Of a DNA stretch of 64,000 nt, positions 36,561-49,201 are shown in pieces. Where the stretch lies: positions 186,001 through 250,000 of the forward strand of contig JAAOMT010000352.1 in assembly GCA_016748015.1 (NCBI GenBank), written 5' to 3'. The notes beneath the pieces are model-generated. The model saw nothing but the letters and a program-made list of their open reading frames with translations. It did no database searches and was not told where the DNA came from. The translations under genes and the position numbers were made by a program. Numbering within the stretch: position 1 is the first letter of the stretch; each line of letters starts with the position of its first letter. The stretch comes from Geosiphon pyriformis (taxonomy: Eukaryota; Glomeromycota; Glomeromycetes; Archaeosporales; Geosiphonaceae).

Positions 36561-36959
36561 GGTTTGATTATACAACAAAAAAAAATTAGAACACAAAAAG
36601 ATAACTTGTTGAATACTCTACTTGAATGAATTTGACTATGACATTCAATATTACAAAAAAGCAAATTATCAAAACACTAATGTTTTTTCCAAACTTATTA
36701 TCCAGTAATAGTACAACTTTTACAAACCAAACCAACCTAATTATTAGTACTTTTTCTTTAACCAAACACAATAATAGACTTGGACAACTACTTTGCACTA
36801 ATAAAATTTTTTAATAAAAAACAATATTTACTGAAATACAATTAATAGTAAAGAAAACATTTGCACAAACAATCAAATTTTTATTTGATTTGTCAGAACT
36901 AGTTATACAAAAAAAACAGAAAAAATTTTGATCACCTTCAAAAAGTTATTAGATTTGAA

Positions 36960-38080
36960 AAAAAAATTGTAATATATAATATGTATACTGATTCATTAGC
37001 TAGATACTTTAGAAAAACAAAAACAATTCAGAAAATTTTAGCTTACTATTATTGGTCTACTTTGAAAAAAACCATTATTGAGTACATTAAAACCTGTGAT
37101 ATTTGCCAAAAAAAAAAATCCAATTGCAAAAAAAATATTCATTCAATTTTTGTTGGTCAATTATTTAACAAAATTGGTATAAATATTGTTAGACTTTTAA
37201 CAATAACTCTTAATAACAACAAATATATTATCACAATTACTAACTATCTTACAAAGTAAGTAGAAACAAAAGTTATTCCAGACCAAACAGCAGTCTCTAT
37301 AGCCAATTTTATTTATGAAGATATAATTTGTTATCATGGTTGCCTCAAAAAATTTTTATCTAATAAAAAAAGAACTTTTTTCAGTACACTAGTTGAAAAA
37401 CTTTGTAAAAAAATAGAAATATGTTATAAACTCTCTTTTTTTTATTACTCTTAGACTAATAGTCTAGTAGAATATTTTAATAAAACACTATACAAAACTT
37501 TAACCAAAATTAATGAAAAAACAAATCTATAGGACAAAGTTTTGCTTTTAACTTTGTTTGCTTATAGGACTGTAAATTATAACATAACAAATTATAAACT
37601 TTTTTATCTGCTCTATGAACAAATGGCAATTTTACTAATAAAAACTAACATTAAAACAATATCTTTTGAAGAAATAACAATAAGAAATTACAAAGACATT
37701 TTACAAAAAAAACTTGATACCATTCTTGACTCTTTAGTAAAAACACAAATAATTGTCTTTAAAAAGATAAAACAGTTTTAAGAAAAGCTTAAAAAAAAGA
37801 AAATCTATAAAACATTTTTTTTAAATATTAGTAACTTAGTTTTGGAATATTGCTTAAACAAAAACAATATTTATGGTAATAAGTTTTCTAACCAGTGGAA
37901 AGAACTTTTTATAATCAACAAAGTTTTGAATAATGATTCATATATCCTACAAAATCAATATGAAACAATTTTTAATAATTGTTTTATTTATAATATGTGA
38001 TTTAAAAAATATTACAAACAACCTAATTGGTTATCTGTTGTGATAATACTGGTTCAAATGATCAACAAAAATCAAATATA
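36960..38080 (+). pseudogene. G3 integrase, copy B
   Basis: Open from 36981 to 37259 with the zinc domain (YYYWSTLK, CDICQKKK) and GQLFNKIGINIV. Core remnants include FIYEDIICYHGC near 37310, SLVEYFNKTL near 37463 (catalytic Glu kept) and LLTLFAYRTVNYNI (37545-37586). The C-terminal KVLNNDSYILQNQ segment is near 37920. It aligns with copy A but has fewer breaks. Confidence 0.72.
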
Positions 38081-38089
38081 AATAAATAC

Positions 38090-38779
38090 ATTATTTCTAA
38101 AACAGAGATATCTTCAATTAACATAAACAATTATTTCTTGAATCAAAACATTCAAAATGCTTTTTATACTTTTCATGAGTATTAGATCAAAAATTATTTA
38201 AATGCTACTTTGATTATCAGAAAACAAACCATTATAACTGATAACAATAAGACTTATACTATTATTAGACCAAAGAAAACCACTACCAAAAGAGAAAAAA
38301 TTGGCAACAAAATAGATAAATATTTGATGAAAAATATAACAGCAGTAATATTTTTACTTTTCAGCACAATTAGAAAAACAATTCAAAAAATTTTGCTTAT
38401 AGACAAAAACTTGTCATATAAAAAACAATTAGAGCTTTATAATTATTTTAATAAAATTATAGAAGACATAAAGCTTATAAAGAAAACAACTTCAAAGATA
38501 CAAGTAGAAATTTTGGGCATTTTACAATTGGATATTCTAAGAGTTTTAACTATTGCTAAAAGAGCCAAAACTCTTATACAAAGATTTGGTCTCTTAAATA
38601 CAAAACTTATTTCACTTCAAGTATTATATATCTTATTTATAAAAGACTTTAACAAACTAGTTAGCCTTGAGCTAAACAAAACTCTTTAAATAGATTATCT
38701 TATGAATAGCTTGATTTTGTCAGCACTTAATTTTTTTAGAGAGAATAATATTATGGTTGAAATTTATAATTTTTATTAG
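38090..38779 (+). pseudogene. G3 post-integrase ORF, copy B (unknown function)
   Basis: The best copy of the G3 extra frame: open for 159 codons from 38210, one TAA at 38687, then open again through AGAGAGAATAATA and into the 3' LTR, ending at TAG 38777-38779. The protein is Lys/Ile-rich with a predicted mostly helical character (KQLELYNYFNKIIEDIKL, AKRAKTLIQRFGLLN). I see no known motif. Position and overlap with the LTR match the extra ORFs of G1 and G2, but clear sequence similarity to them is not visible to me. Confidence 0.6.
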
Positions 38780-39420
38780 TTATTACATGTATTAGTTACT
38801 GATATTATATAATTAGCCACCTATTTTTAGATAATAATTATTAACCTAATTAATGATTTAATCATTAACTTAATTATTAACCTAATTATTGACCACTTTT
38901 AAATAGTTATATAAGCAATAAGTCTCTCAAATATAGAAAATAATATAGCAATTAATTAAAAATAAATAAAATAACAACTATTATTTTAATTTTTCTCTTA
39001 TTACTTATTTTTTTTTTACTTTTAAGCATCTAAACATCTTGAAATAAAAAATTACTTGCTGGTATTTAATTATCTTTTTTTTAATTTGTATAATTGTAAT
39101 ATTTAAAAATTATTGAATAAAACATAACTGAAAAGTACATTTAATATCTAATATTAAATTCTAAAAATGCTAACATAAGACATAAAATTATATCAATGTG
39201 TTATTATTTGTTAATAGTATAGACTATTTTTTACTTTTAAATTTTTTGGTTATTTTTTGAAAAGAATAGCAATTGAGATATTTTATAAAACTAATCTTGT
39301 ATATTAAATTCATACTTATTCAATTTGCTTCTTAAAGTTAAATTTTTTTTAATTAATTCTATCATTCTACAATTTTGTTCTCTTTTGCTATCTATTAACT
39401 TGTTACTTCAACTCATAACA
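38749..39420 (+). repeat. G3 3' LTR, copy B
   Basis: 672 bp, from TATTATGGTTGAAATT to CAACTCATAACA, matching the 5' LTR at 21867. It is preceded by a purine run, AGAGAGAATAA. Confidence 0.88.
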
Positions 39421-39529
39421 ATATTACTCTTAGTGTTAAGATTTAATATATATTATAAAGCAATTGTATCTTTAATAGCATTTTTATTCAAAAAAAATCT
39501 AGCTATTAGCATTTTATTATAGTTTATAT

Positions 39530-40184
39530 TATTATGGATTAGAGTAATAAGCTAATGGATAGCAAGGAAGAACAGGATTGTAAAGTGATGGAAATAATCA
39601 AAGGGAATTCAACTTCAAAGAGCAAATTGAATAAGTATGGATTCAATGTGTGAGATCAATCTTATAAAATATTTCAGTCACTATTCTTTTTAAAAGGTAA
39701 CTAGAGAATCTGAAGGTAGAGGAATAGTTTGTACTGTTAACAAATAATCACATTTGGTATAATTCTATGCCTTATATCAGTGCTCTTAGAATTCAATAGC
39801 AGATATCAGATGTACTTTTCAGTCACATTTTATTCAATAATCTTTAAATGCTGCAATTATATGTTTCAAGAAAAGAATAAAGAATAACCAACAAGTAATT
39901 TTTTATTCCAAGATGTTTGGACACTTGGAGGTAAGGAAAGAAAAATTAGCAATAAGAGAAAGATTGAGATGAAAGTTGTTATTTTATTTATTTGATTTCC
40001 TTGATTTCTTTATGCTTTTCTACAGCTAAGAGATTCATTGCTTATATAGCTATCAAAAGTGGTCAATGATCAAGTCAATGACTAGGTCAATAATTACTTT
40101 CTAAAAATAGAGTGGCTAATTTATGTAACATCAGTGGCTAATACATATGATAATTAATAAGAAGTATAAGTTTCAATTATAACA
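39530..40184 (-). repeat. Solo G3 LTR
   Basis: Full-length reverse copy, with TGTTATAATTGAAACTTATAC at its 5' end (right side). It is flanked by ATAT (39526-39529) and ATAT (40185-40188). It is less AT-drifted than the other G3 LTRs (for example intact TTTGATTTCCTTGATTTC), so it is younger or better preserved. No internal sequence accompanies it. Confidence 0.85.
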
Positions 40185-40453
40185 ATATTACTAAAATTAA
40201 ACTCAAATTATAGTATAAGTTTTATTATTAACAAAAAATAATACAAAAAACTTAAAACTAACAACAAATTTAGAAAACAATTTAAAAGAAAAAAAGATAA
40301 TATCTTATAATTAACAAATAAATAATTTAAATCTTAATATTTATAGTAATAACAATACTTAAAAGTTTTTTATCCAATATAATACTTGTATAAAGTTCTA
40401 GTTTTTGTTATAACAAGATTTAATAGTTTATAAGATTAGTATTTTAAATAATT

Positions 40454-40492
40454 CAGTTTGGTTTAATTTCCTCTTAAACTAAAACCAAACTG
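40454..40492. repeat. Short inverted repeat (hairpin)
   Basis: CAGTTTGGTTT at 40454-40464 pairs perfectly with AAACCAAACTG at 40482-40492, with a 17-base loop. It lies in a 412-base spacer between the solo G3 LTR and the next G2 LTR that otherwise shows nothing recognisable. Function unknown. Confidence 0.6.
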
Positions 40493-40596
40493 ATTTTTTT
40501 TCTGTTTAGTTTTAGTTTAGTTTTTTAAAGTAAAAAACAAGACTGAATTAGAATTAAACTAAAAATTAAGATTACAATAATCAAAATTAAGCATAT

Positions 40597-41537
40597 TGTT
40601 ATTAAAGGTTTTTGGTTTTTTTTTTTAAATATTGTTAATGTCTGTTTGATGTTAATTCATGTTTTTTGTAAGCAATTAAATCTTTGATAACTGAATTTAT
40701 CTTCAAATTATCTCTTATAATTTGAATTGTTAGGCTTATATATGAAATAGCCAATTACATGCCAGTTATTTTGTAATAAAAATTAATTCTTTTTTAGAAA
40801 TAGCTTATCTAGAAGCTTACTAAAAATGTGTAGTTACTTTGTAATAAAAGTCAATTTTTTTACAAAAATCTTGTTTGTAGACTACTCTAATAATTATATT
40901 AAGAAAAAAAATAAAAAATAAAAAAATGTAAAAAAATTGGAATTTTGTTAAGAAAATTGTTTTTTATTCAGATCTAAAGTCATTAATGAATTACTAAAAT
41001 TGGTAGTTAATCAATTTTAAACTATTAGTTGAGATTTGGAAAATTTCAAATACAATTTATTTTTAAAAATTAGTTTTTGAAATATTTTTTTTATTTTGAA
41101 TTGTGATAATAAGAATAAATCTAAAGTAAAAAATTTTTTTTTTAAAGAAGAAAGCTCTTTTTTTATACAATTTATTGTAATATTAGTTTATGAACTTAAA
41201 ATTTTCTTTTACTATGATTTTAACAAATTAAAGATATATTTTAATAAACTACAAATTGTTTTTACCAACTATAAATAATTTTGGTAAATTATTATAATAT
41301 TTTACAAATTTTTACAAATTTTGGCAATTTTTTAAATGTTATAAAGTTTGGAGTATTGCATAATCTGATTATTATAATTGTGTTTTATATAAATTGAGTT
41401 ATTAATTAAATTGTGCTTTTTAATAATTTGGTTAAATAATAAGTAATAATTAAAATAATAATAATATATGTTAATTAATGATAGAAATTATTAGAGTAAT
41501 TTTATGTTAATTATTGACTAAAATTCTATTGGTAACA
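40597..41537 (-). repeat. G2 3' LTR of the second copy
   Basis: 941 bp, from TGTTATTAAAGG to CTATTGGTAACA on the plus strand, aligned to the LTRs at 57618 and 599. AT-drifted relative to 24323. Confidence 0.85.
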
Positions 41538-42235
41538 TAATTTCTTCTTTAAGATTGAGCTCTATTAAAGTCCAAATACTATCTGTAATTTCGAATTAGT
41601 GGTCCAAGATTATTGATGTGATTTGGTCTAAAAACTGTTGAAATTTTAGTTTTATAAGTTTGTTAATATATTAAATCTTTATTAGTCGGAGTATTAGATT
41701 CTGTAGAGTATTTTTGCAAATAATAAATAAGTTATAGAGTTTAAAAGCTGCTTTAAGTTTGTAATACATATTTGTTAATCCAATTGCTGTCTTGAATTTG
41801 TTGTGAATTTGTTTTTATATAGCTTTAGAAATGAAGTTAGTTGCTTTAAGTTTTAATTTTTATTGGTGTAATGTTTTTTTAATTTGAAAATATTAATAAA
41901 TAGAAATATATTTACTGTTTTCATTATAATACATTTGAAGTTTTTGTTAGATTGTGACATTTGATAAAATGTTAATAGAGGCAAATATAAGATTTTCTTT
42001 TAAAGCTTGCTTCAAAAGTTTTTATAATTAAATTCCAGAGTAATTTTTGATGTTTCTTTTATAAAAATAATAATTTTGAGAATTATTTACAACTAGTGTT
42101 GTAGTTTTTTTTTAGTGTAATTAATTTGACTTTCATTAATCATTATAGATAAGTCAAGAAGTGTTTTCAAAAGTAGCATTAATTTTTGGGACATCTGTTA
42201 AATCTTTTAGAGAATAATTATAATAAAAGTAATAA
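41518..42235 (-). pseudogene. G2 post-integrase ORF, second copy
   Basis: The complementary strand carries remnants of the frame at 32575-33294, ending LPIEF then TAG inside the LTR. The N-terminal part again shows a TAA before a Gln codon (KI-stop-Q), in the same place as the stop in the other two copies. No long clean frame survives. Confidence 0.55.
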
Positions 42236-42389
42236 TTTGGAAATAAAATTTGAAAAATTCTGAAAAATAAAAATAAAAAAATATTTTGTAAATATAAAAT
42301 ATTTATATGTTTTTGGTTTTAGATTTTTTTTGTACTTATTTTCTATTTTGGTTTAATATTTGTGTATTATTTAAATAATTATTATAATA

Positions 42390-43334
42390 ATATTAAATTA
42401 AATGTTTAAGTTTAGTTGTTGTTCTATAATAATTATTGGTTGTAAATTTTGGAGAATATTTTCGGAATTAATTAAAGAAAAATATATATTAATTTGTGGA
42501 ATTAATAGTTTGGAATTGTTTCTGAAATAATAATGCTTCAATTAATTTTTATGTATAACTTTTGCTAAAACTTTGTTATTAAGTTTTAACTTATATAATC
42601 TATTGCCTAAGATTTGTGAATATAAAATGGTCTATCTTATTTATGTTTAAATTTTTTATTCTATTGTTTTTTAGTCTTAATTTTGTATAAAAAAACTTTG
42701 TTTTCAATTTTAAATTTGGTAGCAGATAATAATTTGTTGTTATATTATTCTTTTTTTCTTGAGCTTAAGAGTATTTAATATGAGTGGTTGCAATTTTTTT
42801 TTTTTTCAAGATACTAAAAAAAGTGTAGGCTCTTTGTTGGAGTGTTCTTGGAAATTTTTTTCTGTAATATGTTATGCTGAGTATGTTTTTATAGTAAAAT
42901 TAATTGGTAATATTGCTGTTTTTTTATAAGTAAGATCAAATAGTATGTGTTTTATAGTATTTTGTTTTAGTGTTTTATATGCTAGTAATACTAATAAAAT
43001 AAAAATATTTTATTTCTGTTCAAAATTGATTGAGATTTTGGCTAATGATTTACACAATATTCAGTTGAAATGTTTTACTAATCTATTTGTTTGAAAGTAA
43101 TAAGATAATGATAAAAGTCTTTTAATATTAAATCATTCATAAATTTTTTGTATTAAGTTGTTTACAAAGTGTGTTTCTTGATTAAATAAAAATTTAATTA
43201 AACATTTATGTTTATAAATAATGTTTTTATAAATTTTGCTACTGTTTTTGCATCTGCTTTTTGAATAGCTTTGACTTTGGGCCATTTGATAAGATAATCT
43301 ATTGCCACTACAATATAATAATTTTTTTAAGTAG
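42390..43334 (-). pseudogene. G2 integrase C-terminal part, second copy
   Basis: Degraded minus-strand integrase core and tail. It aligns with 59430-60370, for example in the region encoding the second Asp motif and NGLV near 43070-43170. It is broken by the G1 insertion at 43335 and continues at 46861. Confidence 0.6.
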
Positions 43335-44120
43335 TGTTATTTATAAAAATTAGAAATTATAATAATAGATAAAATAGCCAATTAGAAATAGATATAATAA
43401 AAGGAAAAATTCTAGAATTCTTTTTAAAGAATTGCAGAATTTCAGAATTTCAGAATTCTTCTTAGAAAATTGCAAAATTCCAAGGAATTTTGTATAACAT
43501 AAATTATATATATATAGTGAAAGTATTAAAAAGCAGAAAAAGTAATTTCAAAAGAATTTAACAATATTCTTCCCTTCAAAAAATAGTCTTTTATAACTTA
43601 AAATAAAATCATTTTTATATTAATAAAATTATTTATTATTATCAAATTTATGTTATTATTATTTAATTAAAAAAATATTAATTACTTTTACACTATTAAC
43701 ACTCTATGTTAATAAAATCTAATACTTAATTACATTAAAACAATAGTTTTTAATTATGGCTATTAATAAGATATTAATTTCTTATTTTTATTTTTTATTT
43801 TTTTTGTTTTGTTTTTTTGTTGTTTACTAATTAATTAAAAAGATTAAGTGCTAAGTATTTAATGTCAAGAATAGCCTGGTAAAAAACCTGAAAACAAGGA
43901 TAAAAATTTAAGAATAGCTTACTAGAAAGGCATAACTGCCAGAATAAATTGGCCATCACACTAAAAAAAAAATTCACAGAAGAAACTATCAATTAAATCT
44001 CTGTTTATTATACAAAAAACTTAACCAAAATCTTCAGAAATTATTAACATTCTCAGCTATTGAGCACCAAGTTATAGGTTTGTTATTTGTTATAACATTC
44101 CAAATAATTACCTGTAATAT
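43335..44120 (+). repeat. G1 5' LTR of the short element
   Basis: 786 bp, from TGTTATTTATAAAAATTAG to TTACCTGTAATA. U3 has AATTC-rich palindromic units before a TATATATATAG box at about 43508-43518. Confidence 0.85.
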
Positions 44121-44299
44121 TTGATGTTTCCTGTGAGATATAATCCAACAGAAAACTAGCACCAACATTAACCAGAAATTAAAAAGATACTTAACTAGCA
44201 ATCAAGCAATTTATTAGTCTTCACAACATTACAACAATCAAAAAAACTTTAATTGCTTCTAAAATCTATTGTGTTTATTATTATTATTATCAAATTAAC

Positions 44300-46060
44300 T
44301 GTGACAACAAAAAATGCATAATTGTTATTATTGTAGTAAACAAAGTCATCTAAAAGCAGATTGTTATTCTAAATTTAATAATCAACAATTAGAAAATTAA
44401 TATTAAAATCTTGATTACAAGTTTTAAACCCAGAATTATGCCAATAATTTTTCATTAAAACAATATTAATCCTATTATATACTAATAATACAACAATTAA
44501 TATACATACTTCTTATTTATCAAACTTCAGCACCAGTAATTTATCAACTATAGTCACAAGTAATTTATCAATTTTAACTAATTCAAACACCATTATAAAA
44601 CTTAGCTTTAATATTAACTGAAAATTAAAGGCCAAAAATTACACACACATAATAGAACTGGAAATTAATAATAGTTATGTACTAACTGATCTCCAGTTTT
44701 TCAAACCAGCCATTAGAATTATGTCAGTAAAGTTTAAGAAATAAATATACCCAAAACCCAAATTTGCAAAACTATTTAAGTCTTCTGATTATAACAAAAA
44801 ACAACTCACTTAACAATCTAAAAACCAACTCAATACTACTTATCAACAATATTCTATTAGTAATGATTACCAAAAACAAGTTATTTGCAATCATTTTTTT
44901 TTAAATTAGAAAAATCAGCAATAATATCTCTATTTAATAGAGTTACTTTTGACACTAAATTAATTACTGTTATGTATACTGATGTCAAAGTCAATGGCCA
45001 ATCTATTAAGCTAATTCTTAATAGTGAATCAGCAAGCAGTATTATCACATAACAACTTATGAACCAATTAGATCACCAAATTAATTATAGTACCAGCACC
45101 AAAATTATTACAGCTGATAGAACAATAAAAACTCCTATTAATAAAATCAATAACTTCTTATTCAAAATTAATAGTATTACTGTACTAATCAAAGTTTTAA
45201 TTATAAAAGCCATACAATACCAAGCTTTTGTTGGTAATAACTGGCTGTTTAAGACCAATGTTATACTCAATCAGACCATGTAAGAGCTATAACTTAGTCA
45301 AAATAGTTAGCAAACTTGAATACCAGCCACTTGTAATTACTTTAAAACAAATACCACTATCTAATCACCACTAATCAAGTTTAAAAAAGAAAAAAAAATC
45401 TACTTAAGAAGCCTATTAAGTTTTATAAACTAAAGACAATCACAATAAGCTATTACCAATACTCTTTTAAGACAACAAAAGAAAAAAAAAAGACGAACTG
45501 TAAGCCACCATCTTTACAGAAAAAACAAATAACAGTTAATATGTTCCATACTTGTTAAAACCAAAAAAAAAACCATTTTACTACTAAGATTTAGCACTTA
45601 CTCAAAAAAAATAAGAGCAATATTTAGAACAATTAAACACTAAATTCTGTAAACATTGCCTAATTTTTAGTAATTTTAATTATTATAACAATTATAATCT
45701 TATTTATAATTTGCCACCACATATTATCTATTTAATTTCTAAAGAGAAAAAACCAATCAGCAGCTGCACTTTAGAATTGGAATCAAAATTTAATCTTAAT
45801 TTAGACTCTGATAATAATGATAACAACAGCTCTAATTTTGTTTACAATAATAATAACAATAATAATAATTTAAACTCCAATAAAAACTTTGAACAATATA
45901 TTATGTTTTCAGATCTTTTATAGAAGCAAAAACTTAAATAGTTTAGCAATAATAATAAGGGTATTATGCTAAAATACATATATAATATTGACACAAAGTT
46001 TAATTTCAAATATCCAAAAAAAACTGTTATTAAATAAGAATTTCACTTACATATTAGTAT
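44300..46060 (+). pseudogene. G1 gag end, protease and truncated dUTPase region
   Basis: Zinc knuckle at about 44310-44360. The protease loop LILNSESASSIIT lies near 45010-45050 (catalytic Asp as Asn), followed by IITADRTIKTPINKI and NNWLF, open from 45059 to 45283. A remnant of the Cys-rich region and an Asn-rich stretch follow (45711-45923). The frame ends in the first dUTPase motif at about 45990-46020. These fragments align with G2 from 27440 to 28850, so G1 also once encoded a dUTPase. Confidence 0.6.
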
Positions 46061-46116
46061 AGATTTAAAAGATTTAGGAGATCTTGATAGAGCTCAATAT
46101 TAAAAAAAGAGAATAA

Positions 46117-46860
46117 TATTATTTATAGAAATTAGAAATTATAATAATAAATAAAATAGCCAATCAGAAATAGGCATAATAAAAAAAAAATTCCAGAATT
46201 CCAGAATCTCTTTTGAGAAATTGCAAAATTCTAAAAAATCTTGTATAACATAAATTATATATATATAGTAAGAATATTAAAAACCAAAAAAAATAATTCC
46301 AGAAGAATTCAACAATATCTCTCTTTTCAAAAGATAGTCTTTTATGACTTAAAGTGAAATTATTTTCATATTAATAAAATTATCTATTATTATTAAATTC
46401 ATATTATTAAAGAAATATTAATTATTTCTACACTATTAATACTTTATATTAATAGAATTTAATACTTAATCATATTGAAACAATAGCTCTTAATCATAGG
46501 TATTAATGGAATACTAATTTTTTATTTTTTTATTTTATTTTTTTGTTGTTTATTAATTGATTAAAGAGATTAAGTGCTAAGTATTTGACATCAAGAATAG
46601 TTTGATAAAAAACCTAGAAACAAAGATAGAAATTTAAGGATAATTTACCAGAAGGACATAACTGCTAAAATAAACTAGCAATTATGTTAAAAAAAAATTC
46701 ACAAAAAAAATCATTAATTGAATCTTTGTCTATTATACAAAGAACTCAACTAAAATCTTTAGACTCTAAAATCTTCAGAAATTACCAACATTTTCAGCTA
46801 TTAAGCATCAAGTTACAAGTTTGTTATTTGTTCTAATATTCTAAATAATTATTTATAACA
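46117..46860 (+). repeat. G1 3' LTR of the short element
   Basis: 744 bp, from TATTATTTATAGAAATTAG to TTATTTATAACA. It is preceded by the purine run AAAAAAAGAGAATAA, the probable PPT. Confidence 0.85.
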
Positions 46861-46991
46861 ATAATAATAAGTAGTAGTTTGACTAAATTAATACCAACTC
46901 TATTAAATAGTTGTCCAACTTTGATTGAATTTAAAAGTTTTGTGAAATGAGTTCCTTTTTTTTTTTGACAACTATTACAAAATTTCATATA
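46861..46991 (-). pseudogene. G2 integrase fragment between two insertions
   Basis: Encodes, on the minus strand, the end of the zinc domain (KFCNSCQKKKGTHF) and GQLFNRVGINLV. It matches 31390-31480 of the plus-strand G2 copy. Left and right neighbours are unrelated insertions, and both flanks continue the same integrase. Confidence 0.75.
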
Positions 46992-47011
46992 CAGTGAATT
47001 CTCTTTATAAT
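46992..47011 (+). repeat. Left terminal inverted repeat
   Basis: Twenty bases that pair with 51233-51252 with one mismatch. TA at 46990-46991 is the target duplication. Confidence 0.9.
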
Positions 47012-47174
47012 CACACTTTTTGATTAGCACATTTATAATAACTATAGAGAGATAGGACTATAAAAAATGATTAATATCTTATTACATGATCTATATATCA
47101 CATGTATAATATAATAACCAATTATATATATTTTATTTAAAAAAGCTATCTATTTGCAACTGTTTTTTCTCTTT

Positions 47175-48685
47175 TTAAACTTTGAGAACAGTATTACAAA
47201 TTAATGTTCTCAAAGTTTTAAAAAAGTCTGAATCAACTTTTTCATTATACTGCTCTTTACAATAGTGTAATATATCTTCAATTGCAGTTTTATCTTGATA
47301 TGTAGATAGCAAAGGCAAAGATTCATCTTCATCTTCACTTTCTAAATTTTTATTTGCATTAGAATTTCTACTATACTTGTTGTTAATAAGATTTACAATT
47401 TCATTCTTTGAGGCATAAGTGAATAATAGTTCAAACTTGTCAATATTAATAAAGTCTATTACTAATAACTTGTCAATATTAATATGCTCAATAAGAACTT
47501 GTACTTCTTGTAAGAGTTCTTGTTCAATATCTAATAGATGGGTTGGCATTTGATTATTATTCAGAATTTCTGTATGACGCCAACAGTTTTGGATTGTAAT
47601 TGTTGTTACTACTAACTATGCATCAATTAAAAAGTCAAATATATCTTTTAATATTATTGTTGATATTGGAATCTTGCCATTATACTAATTAATAAGATAG
47701 AAAAAAAACAACTTTCAGTATTATGCTTTAAAAAATACAATAATTTCTATATTTAATGATTGCAAATGGAATGTTGTATTAGATATCTAATTATAATATT
47801 AGATAATATGGAAGGTTTTCTACCATAAGAACCAGCATTATTAAGCAATAGCAAAAATTTTTTTTTCTTGTGATGCATTTCTTTATTTAATAAATTAAGT
47901 CATTTACTAAAAATATCAGTTTGCCTCCATGCTTTTGTATTGTAACAATAAGTGATTGGAAGTGTATTTATATTAATATTGCAAAAACATTGTGGCTTTG
48001 TAGCTTTGCCAATAATTAAAGACTGCAACTTAATGCTGTCTGTTGTATTACAAGCAAGAAATATGGTAATTTAACTCTTATCACACTTGGTACCAGAGAT
48101 AAATCTTATTGCCAAAGTTGCATTTGATGGTATTCTAAAAAATAATGCTGTTTTATTGGTATTGTAAACATTATTTAGATTATATTCACTAATAATTTCA
48201 TGCAGTTTTTCTCATTTCTTTGGTAAAATTTCCAAAGAAGCACTGTTTGCTTTACCATGTATTTTAATATGGTGCAAATTATGATGTTTTTTGAACTTTT
48301 CTAACCAACTATCTAATGCTTTAAAGTTATTTTCTTCTGGAAACTTTTCAGCAAACTTAAGAGCTTTTGTTTGTAAAATTTTTCCAGTAAGAATGCAGTT
48401 GGTAGCTAGTGTTCTAAGTATCTATTCTCCCAATACATTATTTATCTTTAGAAACATCTCTTTCCTGTTTTTTGTTAATTGATTAAAGTTGCCAAATACA
48501 TTCTTTTTAATCTATTAGTTTGATTTTGCAAGTATCTTTGTTATAGTGGAGTGGTCAATTTTTAGATTAAATATTTTGATAAGTCTATTTGCTGAGTAGT
48601 TAGAATGCTCTAGTTTGTATTAACAGTGAGTCTTTTTAGTCTCCAAGAAGATTGCTGCTCATTTTTGGTTCGCATTTTTTGACAT
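47175..48685 (-). pseudogene. Pogo-type transposase (CENP-B HTH plus DDE domain)
   Basis: Starts at ATG 48685 and ends at TAA 47175. The N-terminal half has helix-turn-helix-like segments (YSANRLIKIFNLKIDHSTI, then a CENP-B-like second domain ending WLEKFKKHH). The DDE core begins VYNTNKTALFF, where pogo enzymes have YNxDET, so the first catalytic Asp is Asn, followed by RFISGTKCDKS and SLIIGKATKPQCF. The acidic C-terminus (47549-47175) is the longest clean part. Transposases of this family cut and paste at TA sites, agreeing with the TA flanks. Stops make this copy inactive. Confidence 0.75.
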
Positions 48686-49201
48686 ATTAATAAGAACACA
48701 CCTTTTATTGCATTTTGTTTTTATAATATGTTGATGTATCTGTTATGTCTCAAACATTATTTTGCCTTATATCTAATTAGATATGTAAGATGTCTCATAT
48801 TATATAAGGTGCCTCAGATTATAAAAAGTAACCAAATTATAAAAATAAAGATTTTAATCCAACTGTAGGATTCTAAATGCAAATTACAGATTTTTGGTAA
48901 AAAAAAACCTAATTTTAATAATGCATCTACAACACTTTTTGTTTCTTACCCCCAACTAATAATCAATAATGAAGACTGTCAATTTGATCCTCCACATACT
49001 TGTATAATTGCATAGAAAATAGCACAATGTCATGTTGTCAAGCTCCTTAAACACAGCAATGCCTATATCAATTGAAATATCAATATAAAATACTTTGCAC
49101 AATATCAGGAATATCAGAGTGAAAGTCAACTGCAGTTTTTTAAAAAATGTTCTAATCATTATAAGTCATGAGATTTGATATATAATATATATAGACATGC
49201 A

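Larger units (their letters stand above)
21867..39420 (+). mobile_element. G3 Ty3-type retroelement, copy B, split by a nested G2 element
   Basis: Two G3 LTRs (21867-22535 and 38749-39420) bracket gag on the left and protease, RT, integrase and an extra ORF on the right. The middle 24323-34233 is a separate G2 element. Flanks ATAT (21863-21866) and ATAT (39421-39424) are an apparent 4-bp target duplication (5 bp, AATAT, if the terminal A is included), though low complexity weakens this. Without the insert the G3 element would be about 7.6 kb. Many stops make it inactive. Confidence 0.8.
43335..46860 (+). mobile_element. Short G1 element lacking RT and integrase
   Basis: Two G1 LTRs (43335-44120, 46117-46860) enclose only about 2 kb. 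The internal part has a PBS-like start, a zinc knuckle (CYYCSKQSHLKADC), a protease remnant, a piece of the Cys-rich region and the first dUTPase motif (DTKFNFKYP). It then jumps to the end of the post-integrase frame (LGDLDRAQY) next to the PPT. Flanks AGTAG (43330-43334) and AATAA (46860-46864) fit a 5-bp duplication with two G/A changes. It is best read as a deletion derivative. Confidence 0.8.
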
